A stretch of DNA of 64,000 bases. It comes from Diorhabda sublineata (Eukaryota; Arthropoda; Insecta; Coleoptera; Chrysomelidae). The stretch is taken from NCBI RefSeq assembly GCF_026230105.1, contig NC_079480.1:19076488-19140487 (forward strand), read 5' to 3'. The position numbers were made by a program, and so were the translations under genes. This document shows positions 34,780 through 47,170 of the stretch, one piece after another. Each line of letters begins with the position of its first letter. Positions within the stretch are counted from its first letter, which is position 1. The notes under the pieces are model-generated. The model was not told the origin of the DNA, did not search any database, and saw only the letters and a program-made list of their open reading frames with translations.

Positions 34780-36370
34780 ATACCTTGTACTAATTGTGAA
34801 GCTGACAAAGGACAGACATCTCAGTTTTAAAATAATGGATTTAAAGGTAATCAGTACTATAAAAATCGCATAAACAAAGAATATAAAAAAAAAATAATTA
34901 AAATTGGGAAATTCTTAAAACGGAATTCAATACATGAAAATTTATGAATGATTTAAGCAATTTGAGTGAATTTCATGGTTCTATTTCATAAATTTTAATG
35001 TAAATACGAATTATTCCATTGTCGGCTGCTACATATTTCGTCATAATTTGATAAAGATCCAAATATGAGACAAGGAAAAATTTATGATAATCTTTCGCTA
35101 TGTCTCCAAAATTGTCTCCAAAATGAAAATCGATTAATAACAACATGGTATAATGGTTAGTATGTGATTCTAGCAATGGTAAGACTAAAAAATACATGGT
35201 TAAAAACTGTAAGACAAGGGGTGGTTCAGTACTTTTACAAGAAAGACCCTTGAACTACCATATGATAATTATGCTTCAATGATGATAGTTGTTACAGAAA
35301 ACGAATTAGAGTAAGTGATGACTGTAATTGATTATTTTGTCAATACCATGTATATATTATCTTTGATATCTCTTCATATTCTTATTATACTGATTCGTTA
35401 CTTATATTTGTGGCACGAAAATATCCATCTTCATCTTGTTCACAAAGCTATAATATTTTTATTGCAAGCTATCAATTATTTGCGATACTTCGTTTAGCAT
35501 TCCCTTCAAGTCTTAACTCGCGTTTCTTCATATAATAAAATGTGCTTTACTAATCGGCAATTAATTTAATTTGTATAGTTTCTTCTCTAGATGCCTATTT
35601 ATTATATTCTTCAATTCGTTGCCGCGCTAAGATTCCGTATAATGCGTTTCCCCCGCGGTTTGCTTTTCAAAAACACGTAATAATAATTGTTTTTGCACGA
35701 ACTCTAAGTAATAATTCCAACCAATCAAAACCGCATTCGAGAAGTTTCCATTTTCGCATTTTATACCGAAATTACGCGTAATTGCAGAGCGTTCAAGAAA
35801 TTTCATTGGCTGCCTTTGTTCATATAGGTGCAATAAATACAGTAAATACACAATTTATTTGAGCTCCACCCTATTTTATACCATAATCGAGTGGTGCATA
35901 CGTTTTATTTTAGATTGCTACACCGACTAAAAATATTTCACTACATAACTTACATATACACGAGAAACTTAATGACACCAAAACGTTGTTTGGTATAATA
36001 TTTCTCATTACGTATTCAAGATCAATTTCTTGTTGTTAAAAAACGAAAGAGCATTTTATGTAAAAGAGGAGACTGTACCAAATATTAGAATAGCATTAAA
36101 TTATTCATATCAAATGTTTATATTTTATCATTCTTAGGTTTGTTATTGAAAAATAATTCAAATCAAACCATTCCTCCAGGCTTTCAACTAATATCTGAAG
36201 AAATTCTAAAACAACAACGAAAAACAGCAATAATTAAAATAACTAACTTCAAATATGCCACCTTCAAATTGAAGTATGTATCTAGGAAATAAAAAATTTG
36301 GTGGTCGTTAAGTTCTTGATTACAAGACAAGAAGTTATTTAAGATTTCTGAACAAGAGAAATGTTATACT
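34780..36370. other. dac intron, AT-rich, nothing recognised
   Basis: The only notable part is 35640-35830, which is less AT-rich (cccccgcggtttgc, ccaatcaaaaccgc, attacgcgtaattgc). It has no supported reading frame. The short minus-strand frame over it shares only MKFLE-x-x-A-I-T with one at 22880, probably through a common repeat end. Confidence 0.3.
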
Positions 36371-36374
36371 TATA

Positions 36375-36517
36375 CACACTGTTTATACCAAGACTACACC
36401 AACACTGTCAAAGGCGCGTTTAGATAATCTGAAGGTGAACTCCACCTTCTAGTTTATCTTCAGTTATCGAAACGCGCTTCAGACAATGTAATTGTAATTA
36501 TTGGTGTAAACAGTGTG
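36375..36517. repeat. Fold-back element, ~143 bp
   Basis: There are three nested arms: cacactgtttatacca with ttggtgtaaacagtgtg, ggcgcgttt with aaacgcgc, and gaaggtg with caccttc. The whole unit is an imperfect palindrome, as in a small MITE or fold-back element. It contains ttatcttcagttatcgaaac, reminiscent of the Penelope-type tail motif in this window. Confidence 0.75.
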
Positions 36518-36989
36518 TTCAGTATGAATATCACCAACAGTTCCAGAAATTCCAGCGTAGTTAAGGAATTTTATGGCAAGAATAATAAATTTTTTAATGT
36601 TAAAATAGATTTCTAATTTGATTTCATTTTTATTTTGGTGTTTTGATAAAGACCTCAACGGGTGAAAACATCAGATCAAAAGGTCTAAGAAATAAGAAAT
36701 AAAAGAAATTACCAAGATTTCTTGTCATATAAACAATAAATCTTGATATATTTTGACTAACAATGAAAACACTAAAATGTATTTATTTGTGGAAAATGTA
36801 ACATATTTTTAAGCAGCATAACATATTTCTATGAACACATTCTTTGCTAAAATCATTCAAAAAAACGTAAATTAAAAATAATAAATGATAATCTTGTAGA
36901 AACCAGATTTTATAAAAAAATTAACACATTTTCAAATCTTAATTCAAATGCCATGAATTCAGACACGTAAGGCTTCTTATGGAGTCACA

Positions 36990-37700
36990 GCCCAGCCGAT
37001 TTTTTGGCTCTGTTATTATTAAAGCTGCTCTTGAAAATAGCCTTTCCGCAAGTGCAGATGTTGTTGGCGTTCAGAGAAAATTCTTGGCCATTTTCGATAA
37101 TGACCGATAGACATTTTGGTGTCTCATTTACAAATTTCTCAAATTCATACTTCAAAAATACCTTTTTTAAATAGATAAGTAATATCTAAATCAAATTCAT
37201 TTTCAAAACACAGTATTGGGGCTGGTTCTGGTATTGGATTCTATCGATAATCCATTGGATTTATTATATTAACTAGCTTAGAATATTTTTTCAAATTTTT
37301 AAACTGCCTTTGATTGCAGAAGCTTTCCTAATGAAAACGAAGAAAATACTTCAACTTTATATCGAGGATCCAGAAAAGAACTACAATATATCAAATTAGT
37401 GTTGTTATAGTGTTTTAATATATTATCTCTGGCAGCTTGAATGTAGTGAATAATTTTCTCATCGTAATTTCTCTTATCATTTTTATTATCAAGTTTATGA
37501 CTGCATAATTCTAGTTTGTCTAAAAGTAAGTTTATTCCAATTGCCGCCAATGAGAGTTTGTAATATTTTTCCACTTCGAGTATTAAATAAAGTGTTTTGA
37601 AGCTTCTAGAATACTGAAAAAATTCACTGATTAAAACCCATTTTTTATCTGATATTTTAGAATGATCCAGATTTTCGATACTATAACAAAATATAGTTAA
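36990..37700 (-). pseudogene. hAT transposase remnant
   Basis: The complement carries three hAT blocks in order. First is a helical stretch (ISDKKWVLISEFF). Then come YYKLSLAAIGINLLLDKLEL and ILKHYNNTNLIYCSSFLDPR, followed by YKVEVF. After a gap, the C-terminal dimerisation motif is TPTTSALAERLFSRAALIIT with EPKNRL (36996-37100). This last block is the hallmark of BED-type hAT transposases. It is in a different frame with a stop before it. The N-terminal BED finger was not seen. Confidence 0.85.
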
Positions 37701-37709
37701 AACATGTTA

Positions 37710-38112
37710 GGAAGAAAGTTGAATGCTTCGTCAACACTGTTAAGTTTAAGTTACTTCGCTCTGAGTTTTTGATTTTTTTTCAGAAGATTTTTAATTTCAC
37801 TTACAACAGATTTGAAATCCAACACCCAAAATGACTTTTGCTACCAATAAAAACAGAATTCCTCGTTACTATTTTTCACAAACTGGCTTCAAAAATATAT
37901 TAAAACAGATGGAGAATACCATTTGGTAACAAGAATTTGACTCAACTAACTAGGGGAATCACCGGTTAAACAAGAAATTTCAAGGGGTGAAGAAAATGCC
38001 GAGACAAGAAGTTGTTTTCAAGACAAGGATTCTTGTCACAAAACATCATCAAAAAGACGAATATTTCTCTACCGTCCATAATATCGGAACAGAACGGATT
38101 AGAAACTTCTTC

Positions 38113-38160
<48 letters not shown>

Positions 38161-39270
38161 TGAATTGATAATTGATAATCAGTACAAAAAATAATGAACC
38201 AAATGTCGTATTATGTGTAATTGTTAGTCGACAATACCATCGCCTTATCGGTCTTTAAAAACTTGCAAGTTTGCCATGGCGGGCATATCGGATGAAGCCC
38301 TAAAGCAGAAATTAGCCCATACTATATACCTAATATTATTGTTTCAAAGTTATTATTTGGTAAATATAACATTGGGAAGGAACATTTGAAGGTTCTTAAT
38401 GGATAGAAGGCAAATATCTTGTAATCTACGGGGATCAATCCGCGAAAGTTGGAACCCTGTAGGGCATCAAAGACTTGAGACCTTCGCGCTATGTGATTGA
38501 CAGGCCCTGTTTACTACTACTTTAACCATCCCTTGCAGACTTTAGATCGCTTACAAATTCATTTCGTGAAGCTCGAAATATCATCTGGTGTTGATTGATT
38601 TGAAGTTGATGTAATGTGTATCTAGTATTTATATTTATCATTCATCCACATAATCGCGAAAATCATTAATTATATTTGTATTATTTTATTCGATTTCACT
38701 TTATATAGCTGACCGAATAGTCGAAAAATATAACAAATATAACCAAAAATATGTTACAACACTAAAATATACAATACCGATCCAAAGTTTTCACTCACCC
38801 CATAAACTTTTCATTATATTTTTAAATAAATATTTCTTTTCTATATTGTCAAACAAAGGTCGAAATCGAAAATAATAGAAATTGAAAGAAGCTGTTTTTT
38901 TATGGGGGCGGCAATGAATAATCAACTTTCAAGAGGTCAAAATGAAAAGAGGATGCAATGAGATGAAGAACATAAAAATTAGAAACATGAATAAAGGAAA
39001 GGAGTTTAATGAACTGACGAATGAAAGTTTAAGGCTTTTTGGTTCTAATGGAATAGTGTTTGTGCTTAGGTTGAAAAAAGAACGGACAATGTGTAATCCC
39101 GACAGTTGGTGGTGGAGGCTCGTTGATGGTTTGGGGATTTAATACAAATTGAAAGTATTTTGAAGAGAGAATGCTAGGGAAAAAATAATAAAACAGAATG
39201 TAGTAGCTTTGTAAGTGGTATTTGAAACAATTGAGCTCCTCGTTTATATCAAACCTTAAAATTTAAAACT
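37710..39270. other. dac intron with a (TA)n array
   Basis: A (TA)n run is at 38116-38159. The part at 38220-38620 is of higher complexity but shows no frame or motif I can name. The remainder is AT-rich up to the tandem repeat at 39271. Confidence 0.35.
38116..38159. repeat. (TA)n microsatellite
   Basis: An uninterrupted (TA)n run of about 44 bp, with no element junction recognised. Confidence 0.97.
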
Positions 39271-39704
39271 ATCATTTGACATTATTCTATTCGACATCAT
39301 TTGATATCACTTGATATCATTAGTCATCATTTGACGTCATTTGTCATCATTAGACATAATATTGACATAATTTGAAACTATTCACATTTTATTGACATCA
39401 TTTAATATCATTTGAGATCCTTTGACATTATTTGATATCATTTCATATTAACAGACGTTATTTGATAACAATCGACATCATTTTATACCGTTTGACATCA
39501 CTCGACATCATTTGACATCACTTGATATCATTTGACGTCATTTGACAAAATTTTGAGATAATTTGGCATAATTTGAATTTATTTGACATCATTTTGACCT
39601 CATTTAACATCATTTAACATTATTTTATATTATTTGATATCATTCAATATCATTTGAGATCCCAAGACATAATTTTGACATAATTTGATATCATTTGATT
39701 TCAG
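39271..39704. repeat. Diverged short tandem repeat ending at the exon acceptor
   Basis: About 430 bp consists of degenerate repeats of roughly 11-12 bases around catttgacat / catttgatat, such as tttgacatcatttgatatc. Point changes and small length changes occur between units. The last unit, atttgatttcag, reads straight into the 3' splice site of the dac exon at 39705. The array therefore supplies the polypyrimidine tract and AG dinucleotide region. No other copy of this array was noticed in the window. Confidence 0.9.
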
Positions 39705-40016
39705 AAAAACTTGATCAGTCCGAACAAAAGCCTTCTTGTAGCTCGTTACCAGTAAGCAGTTCGACTAGCAATATACCTAATCAAGCACCTTTAACAGCTC
39801 CTCAACATTCTGATCGTCCAGACCATCTCTCGGACCGTCCAGTGGAAAGAATAAAACAAGAAGGTGACGATCCGTCTAATGTAGCTTATGGTCATCAAAA
39901 TTCTAAAGACATCCGAGATCAACCGACAACTCCATTGTCGCAGGAAAACAAACCGTGGGCATATTCGGGTATTGAACTCATGAATAACGGAGCGGCATTC
40001 TGGCAAAATTATTCTG
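39705..40016 (+). CDS. dac: Dachshund exon, possible cassette exon
   Basis: This is the second host exon. The acceptor is atttgatttcag and the donor is gtaaga. Two bases (aa) complete the codon begun by the single g that ends the exon at 33134, giving Glu, so the two exons join in frame. The exon is 312 bp and ends with one base over, so it is symmetric (phase 1/1) and could be skipped without a frameshift. The product begins with a Ser/Pro/Gln-rich low-complexity stretch and contains VERIKQEGDD, a sumoylation-type consensus (I-K-Q-E). It ends in a conserved-looking block, KPWAYSG, ELMNNG and AAFWQNYS. I recall a similar FWQNYS-type segment in insect Dachshund proteins, but this is memory, not a search. 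The acceptor has a poor pyrimidine tract because it lies at the end of a short tandem repeat. Translation past the donor meets a stop within six codons, as expected for an intron. Confidence 0.68.
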
Positions 40017-40508
40017 GTAAGAAATTTGATTTTATTTAGAGCATAAGCGTTGCAGGGCTGCAGAAAACCTAAAAAATATAATTTGTACGGCAATTTATTA
40101 TGAGTTATTAATTTATTAACAAAATTATAATTCATGGTGTTTCTCTTCTTCTATTGGTTTTGGGAAAAATTCGAGTATGAAAAATAGTTTTGATTAAAAC
40201 AAGGATTTAGGTTATAATTTTATTTCATAAAAAGTTTTGATTTGGAATAAAGAGAGATGCTAATTTCACCCGCGTATAATGTAACAATGTTGAAAAATCA
40301 CCTGTAGTTAGTCCTTTACGAGTACTAGAAAAATAAAGAATTTCAAGTTTCTGACATTACTGAAATCTTTGGAAAAAATAATAAATTCAATTTTAGCCAC
40401 CATTTTTGAGAGTGATATTTTGAAAATGGCTGGGGTAAGGAAATTTTGTTATAGGGAAAACCCATCCTAATATAAAACGAGCAAGAATATAGAAGCATCC
40501 TGTATATA

Positions 40509-41662
40509 CAGAGTGAGTTTTATGTATGAAACGCTTCAACTATCTCGGAAATGCCTTGTACGGTTTTTATAAAATCTAATATACAATAATTTTGTGATAC
40601 GGCCGGTATTATGGAGGTATTTGCATTGTTGTCAGATCTTTCCTTTTACCGGAAAAATAATGAATCACCCTAAATATTTAGTGTTTTTATGAATCTCTAA
40701 GATATACTGATTATCATTTTTCATTCAATGTTTTCTATACCTAAATGCCGTAATTTCGGAGTTATAGCTAAAGCTTTTCGAAATTCAAAATGGTTAGTTT
40801 ATCTAAAAGAACGAATTGATATTTTAATGATATTAGGATCGTAGAAGTCAACAAGAAACGTGTAATATCTTCAATAATATATATCCTAACCGAAATAAAA
40901 GATCTACTGTCAGTAAATTAGTAAAAAAGTTTAACAAAACTGGTTCAGTAAAATATTTATCCAAATTAAGGCGCACAAAAACTGCATCAACTGAAAACAA
41001 ATCTTTAGATTTTTGTGACGACAATCCAAATTTTAGTAGACAATTATCCAGGGAACTTGATATTTCGCAAACATCCGTAATGAAAATTGTACGTGATAAT
41101 AAATTTTATCCATATAAAGTAACGTTGGTTCAATCCCACACATAATATCCCGAAAAACTGAATGTATCTTCTGGAATAATAGGGGATCAAATAATTGGTC
41201 CTTTTTTTTATCAAGGGCAACTCAAATGGTACGGTATATTTTTAAATAAAATTAGAAGAAACTTCATTATTAGAAATTTTCAGACAATAACAATATTCCA
41301 AATGACTATATTTGGTTACAACAAGATGGTGCTCCACCTCACTGTGCGTGTATGTGGTGTCCTATAGACTATTTCCTGTGGAGTCACTTAAAAAACATTG
41401 TTTATAAAACAAAACGTACCAATATTCATAAATTAAAAGATTTAGCAATCAGGGATACTGCAAAACGTATTGCAAAGTTCTAAAAATCGCATGGCTTGTT
41501 GTATTAAAGTAAATGGATAACATTTTAAGCATATGGTGTTATCCCCTTTAGTGTATGTTTTCCAAAATTCGTAATTTTTCTACTTCACAAATGTGGATCT
41601 ACTTCTAACATGGCACAAATGTCTTTAATTGTTGTAGATATATAGATACATAAAACTCACTG
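40509..41662 (+). mobile_element. Degenerate mariner-like element (DD41D-type relative)
   Basis: The left end CAGAGTGAGTTTTATGTAT and the right end ATACATAAAACTCACTG are inverted copies apart from two extra bases. Each is followed outward by TA. The plus strand between them carries a broken transposase: STVSKLVKKFNKTGSVKYL, RELDISQTSVMKIVRDN, FYPYKVTLVQ, IWLQQDGAPPHCA and DYFLWSHLKNIVYKTK. The QQDGAPPH and FLW blocks resemble the intact transposase at 6262-7341. The inverted repeats here are short, unlike the 394-bp repeats there. A deletion removes the text just before the third catalytic acid. Confidence 0.85.
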
Positions 41663-41669
41663 TATAATA

Positions 41670-42287
41670 TTCTGTCTTCTTCACTTTACCTCAACAGTGT
41701 TGTTAATTAATTTCCCAGCAACTTCAGCTACCTGACATCTAATATGTGAACTATCACCAAAAACATTGTTGAACAAAAGAGTGAGACTTAATTCCAGTAG
41801 CCCCAGAACATTTGCCATCACCGTGAAAACGAATCATTTGTAATTTTTAATAGAAAGCCGACGATTATAAAGAACGTTATTTCAATGTGGATATGTTTTC
41901 TTTTGGAATACATTCACAATCAAAACAGCTATTCATTCTGGCATTTAATTTCGAAATTAAACGGTTATTATGAATAATAACGGAATGGCTATATAGGTGG
42001 TATTATATCCAATGAAATAACTGAGATATTTCAAAGGATTCAATTTGAGATTGGAGGCGGTAACTTAAAACGACGCTAGGAAAAAGGACAAAACGTGCTC
42101 TTAAACTCGACAAAAAATTTATTAGCCATTATTAGTTAATAAAAGTTCTATAAATAATATTGTTGTTTTCGTTAAATGTTTTCGCAAATATGTGTTTTAT
42201 GTCTTTGATTCCCAGCCAAACTGTTTTTTTATATTACTATTATATATATTATATTATATATTATCAGCCTACAGCTTATTAAATAAA

Positions 42288-42290
<3 letters not shown>
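41670..42290. other. AT-rich dac intron, nothing recognised
   Basis: No reading frame or repeat is supported. The last 60 bases grade into the (TA)n array that precedes the R1 element. Confidence 0.35.
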
Positions 42291-42291
<1 letters not shown>

Positions 42292-42344
<53 letters not shown>

Positions 42345-42354
42345 TAGATATATA
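42292..42354. repeat. (TA)n array at the 5' end of the R1 element
   Basis: About 50 bp of (TA)n is followed by gatagatatata. The R1 element leader (gaggagggatacctcag) starts directly after it. Confidence 0.95.
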
Positions 42355-42466
42355 GAGGAGGGATACCTCAGTACCGGTCGAGAGTGGTGGTGAGAGAGTG
42401 GGCCCCCCTCGACCAACAAGCGACCACTATGCTCCCGCGGTAGGAGACCAGGCCGGAGTGCTGGAT

Positions 42467-44240
42467 ATGGTGCTGGATATGGTGACTGGAATGGAAATAG
42501 ACCCCTTTACAAGGAGAAGCTCTTTAGCAAGATCTCCCCCTGGGAGAAGAGGATCCGTTCCCAATTTGTCAACTGATGATGACACTTCAAACATACAGCA
42601 GTTGGCTAAAAGAAAGCGACTAGAAAATATTAGCATCGTTGATATTACTATGTCACAAAGTAGGAAAACAATAGACCCGGGAACCAAAATCCTGAGGATT
42701 ATCGATTCCCTAGTGCTTGAAACGAAAGCCTTAGTGAAGACTGCTCGTGAGAGCACAAATACCAAAAGCCCAGGACACTCTAAAAAGAGCTGTAGACAGC
42801 CCGGATAAACCCAAGCCGCAAGATGAGAAGACCGTGAAGATAAATACCCGTGAGGTGGGCACTCAAACAAACGAAAGACCAGTAACATGTTCGTCAACCC
42901 AAACTGACGGCCCAGAAAAGCTAACGCCACACGAAATAGACACACATTTAACCAAAGGCCTAAACGAAGAATCCCTGAAGAATTTGATTGGAATGAAGTG
43001 GAGAAATGAGTGTTTCCAAAAAACAAAAAAAATAACCGAAAATATGCGGAGAGTGCTAGATGGAAGAGACCTAGCCATATTCATGGATACAGAAAAAGAT
43101 ACAGAAAACAAAATTATGCAGGAAGTCGCCGTCAGAATACCACACATTTGGAAGCTTGTCGAAGCAAACAAAATACAGCCTGGAAAAGTTATAAGTGTGG
43201 CAAGTAACAGCAAGTTTTGGATGGAAGATGAAGGGGAGACTGAAGTAGTAAACTTCACATTCTTTGTCGGCTTGCCAAATGAACAAGACAAAGAACAAGA
43301 CTTGTTCCAACTGTATATGGCATGTAAAAGACTTACAGAGGCGATGAGGCACAAAGGAGTCAAGCACATCACCATGGTTCCCTCAAAAGAATGGGACGAA
43401 GACCAGGCCCTTAAGGTACTAGAGTGTGCATGTAGAGAAAATAACGTGGAAGCTGTCATCTGCATGCAATCAAACAATAAGGGACAAACGAGAGCTCAGT
43501 CCAGTAAACAAGGAGAGGCAGTAATCATTGATGTAGGCGACCGAACCTATGCTGATTTACTGAAGGAGGTTAAAAAAGAAGTGCAAGAGAAAGGATTAAG
43601 TGACAGTGTTGGGGGTGTGCGCATGACGAAGTCCGGGAACCTACTCCTCAAAATGGAGGAAACAGCTGGGGCCGTAGAACGACTAGTTGAAGCTCTTAGG
43701 GGAAGGAATGGAGTTAAAGCGCTAAGAGGAGTCCAAAAAGCGGAGGTTGTCCTCCATATTAAGAACATTGATGCTGTCACTAACAAACAAGAAGTGGAAG
43801 CTGCTATCAGAGACATCGGCAAGGGAAGAAAACCAACAGGAGACATAAGAGTTAGCTCTTTGAGGCCTGACTATGGCGGGACACAAGCAGCTACCGTCTT
43901 TATACCAAAAGAAACTGCCGATAGCCTACTCAAAATGGGCAAAATAAGAATTGGTTTGGTCAACTGCAGTGTGAGAGAAAGGGTGAGAATGGACTCGTGT
44001 CATCGATGCTGGGAAATTGGTCATATAGCCAAATTCTGCAAGGGCCCTGATAGAACACGATTGTGCATACAATGTGGGGGAGAAAACCACCAGAAAAAAG
44101 ACTGCACGAAAGAAGCTCACTGCGTACTATGCAACATCTCCGGTCATAGGCCACTTTCCCTAAAGTGCCCTTTATATAGAGGAGAGATAAAAAGGCTGCG
44201 AACAAACCGCCAACAAAATGTTCAAACTAGTTCAAATTAA
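42467..44240 (+). pseudogene. R1-clade ORF1 (gag-like RNA-binding protein), one frameshift
   Basis: The protein would package the element's RNA. I place the start at the Met at 42467 because no earlier in-frame ATG exists. The first frame runs to 42808 and the second from about 42750 to 44240, so one frameshift lies near 42750-42800. The second frame has a charged central region and then three zinc knuckles: CHRCWEIGHIAKFC, CIQCGGENHQKKDC and CVLCNISGHRPLSLKC. Three such knuckles are typical of R1-clade ORF1. Its stop (TAA, 44238-44240) lies within the start of ORF2, a 23-bp overlap with ORF2 in a different frame. This suggests coupled translation, as known in some relatives. Confidence 0.85.
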
Positions 44241-47170
44241 CCTAGGTAGGCGTATTCCAGCACATGACTTACTGCGACAAATAACAGCTACAAATGAAAT
44301 AGACATTGCAATCATAAGCGAACCAAACAAGAATTTAGCTAAAAAGAGCGGCCGGTACACAGATATCAATATAGATGCAGCAATTTGCTTACCAGCAAGC
44401 AAGCACATATCGATACAAGGTTGGGGACAGGGAAATGGATGTGTCTGGATTGACTGCATCAAAATCACTATATATAGCTGTTATATGTCGCCAAATATAA
44501 GGCTCGAAGAGTTCCAACATTTACTGAATGAACTGAAAAATAGTATGGCTAAACGGAAAAATAAGTGCCTGATTTGCGGGGACTTCAAAGCGAAATCAAT
44601 GATGTGGAACTCAACAACAAATGATTCTAGAGGAGATATTCTTTCTGAATGGGCCTCAGAACTAAACTTAATTTCACTGAACACCGGATGTCAACCTACC
44701 TTCCGTAGAGGCCAAAGCTCATCCATTATCTATATAACATTCGCGGCAACCAATATAGCGCCTTTAGTAACGAACTGGAGAGTGTCTGAAGAGGAAAATC
44801 TTACAGACCACAATTACATTTATTTTGATATAGCTATTAAGAAAGATAGCGTAAGAACGAAGATGAAGAGCCGCGGATGGAGGGTGGATACGACACAAAT
44901 GGATTACTTCATAAATGAACTGCGAAGCAAATTACCATCAAGAGAACAAACCTTAAAGCCAGAGAGATTAATTGAGAACATCAGCCATGCATGTGATAAT
45001 ACATTCCAACGAAAGGGTATCCCAAGTGACAGGAAAAAACCAGCTTACTGGTGGTCAGCGGAAATCGCCGAGACTCGGAAAAAATGCCTTACACGGAAGA
45101 GAAATATGACAAGGCTCCATAAAAAACCTAATATATCGCAAGAACAAAAAGATACATCCCGGCAAGCCTACAAAGAAGAAAGAGCGCGGCTAAAGAACGC
45201 CATCCTAAGAGCAAAACAGGTTAAATGGAAAAGGGTCATTGAAGAAGTTGAAGAAGACCCATGGGGACTGGGATACAAGATAGTGATGAATAAACAGAGC
45301 TTGAGATCACCTCCTGCGTTGTCAGAAGAACTCATGCTTGACGAAGCTAAGAAGCTGTTCCCACAACACCAGAAAACTAAGTGGAGTACCACTGAGGTAC
45401 GAGACACTATTCCACTATTCTCGGCAGAAGAGCTGGATCGAGCTTCAAACAGGATCAAATTAAAAAAGGCTGCAGGACCCGACCATATACCACCGGAGAT
45501 AATTAGATGTGTCGCACAAAGACTTTCACCAATCTGTCTGAATGTAATGAACCAGCAAATCCTGAAGGGCGAATTCCCAGATATCTGGAAAACCGCCAAA
45601 TTGCTGCTCATAGAAAAACCACGTAAAGAAGGACAATCAAAACACACATACAGACCGCTGTGCCTAATAAATTGCATGGGAAAACTACTAGAGCACCTTA
45701 TAAAAGAAAGAATAGTTGAAGAAATCTGCAGAACAGGAGGCCTTGCTGTGATACACAGTTTGGATTTGTGAAAAAGAAATCGACCATAGACGCTATGCTG
45801 AGAGTAATGGAAGAGGTAAATAAAGCAAAAAGACTCGCACATCAAAATAGAAAACTATGCTTGCTAGTGATGTCAAAAATGCCTTCAACTCGGCACCCTG
45901 GCAAGGCATCGTAAGAGAACTTGAAAAAAGAAAGATAGCACCGTATTTGATACGAATGGTAAAAAGCTACTTTACCAACCGAAGGATCTTAATTGGCGAC
46001 AGAACTAACATGGAAGTGACAAGTGGTGTACCGCAAGGCTCTGTACTTGGACCCACTTTGTGGAACGTCTACTACGACGATGTACTACGCCTGGATATGC
46101 CGCCAGGAGTCGTGCTTATTGGATTCGCTGACGACTTGGCGGTAGTAGCGAGTGGGAAGACGGAGAACGAAACGTAGCTGTGACCAACTTAGCAGTACAA
46201 AGGGTTGTGGAATGGATGAAATCCAGAGGACTAGAATTGGCGTCAGAAAAAACAGAGGCAACGCTGCTGGTGGATTGAAAGATTGTTAAACAGGTGACTA
46301 TCGATATAATAGACACACCGGTCTTCACTCAACTACAAACTAAATACTTAGGGGTTTTTTCGATCAGGGCGCTAAGATGAAGGCTCATATTGTAAACACA
46401 AGCCGTAAGGCTGAAGCGACGATAATGGCTCTTAGCCGCCTGATGCCGAAAAGAGAGGGACCATCGTCAAGTAAGCGCAAACTGCTGTCGGCGGTAGCCC
46501 ACTCGATTATGCTATACGCTGCACCAGTATGGCAAGAATCTCTGAAACATCTGAAGTATAGATCTATGTTCCTCAAGATACAGAGATACTAGCTATCCGA
46601 ATATGCAGTGCGTTCCGTACTGTATCCGCCGAGGCAATATTAGTATTGGCGGGTATAATACCCATAGACCTATTGGTGAACGAGAGAACCGCCACACATG
46701 GAAAAGAGCAAGCAGTTAAAACAACAGAAAAAGAAAACACGCTAACTAAATGGCAAAGAAAATGGGAAGCAACACACCACTTGGGCGCTTGGACCAAAAG
46801 ACTCATACCGGAACTTAAACCTTGGCACAAGAGAGGACATGGGGAGATAACGTACGCCTTGTCCCAGCTATTATGTGGACATGGATGCTTTGCAGCATAC
46901 TTCTGCAGATTCAAAATAAAAGACTCGCCACTTTGCCAGTGTTGTGGCAATGAACAGGACGATGTTTATCATACCTTTTTTGCGTGCCCTAGGTGGCAAA
47001 ATGAAAGAAGACGAGCTGAAACAGAAGCAAATACCATCATAATCCCAGAAAACATGGTCCAAACCATGCTACAGTCTCCTACAATATGGAACGTGATATC
47101 TACTATGGCGTCGAACATTATAACACAAAAGGAAAGAGACGAAAGAACAAGAGCAATCACGACGAAGTAA
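44218..47170 (+). pseudogene. R1-clade ORF2 (endonuclease-reverse transcriptase), broken
   Basis: The first frame (44218-45771) has an apurinic-type endonuclease domain (QINLGRR, IISEP, GDFKAKS, SSIIYITFA, LTDHNYI) and the start of the reverse transcriptase (LKKAAGPDHIPPEII, KLLLIEKPRKEG, YRPLCLINCMGKLLEHLI). The usual GDFNA is GDFKA and the usual IID is IIY, so two catalytic residues are lost. Frame breaks follow near 45755 and 45855. The next frame has SDVKNAFNSAPW, VTSGVPQGSVLGPTLWNVYY and the catalytic GFADDLAVV, and stops at 46177. Three further breaks are at about 46170, 46270 and 46590. The last frame (46646-47170) carries LCGHGCFAAYF and the knuckle CQCCGNEQDDVYHTFFAC. No RNase H is seen. 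At least five lesions make it inactive. Confidence 0.9.

Noticed and set aside
38942..39142. 66-codon frame upstream of the dac exon as an extra exon
   Set aside because: No convincing acceptor and donor, and no match to the Dachshund family.
42427..43477. Two ~200-codon minus-strand frames in the R1 element
   Set aside because: They are shadows on the complement of ORF1, whose zinc knuckles and composition identify the real strand.
45168..45845. 225-codon minus-strand frame
   Set aside because: Antisense to the reverse transcriptase of the R1 ORF2; Ser/Leu/Phe-rich shadow without a domain.
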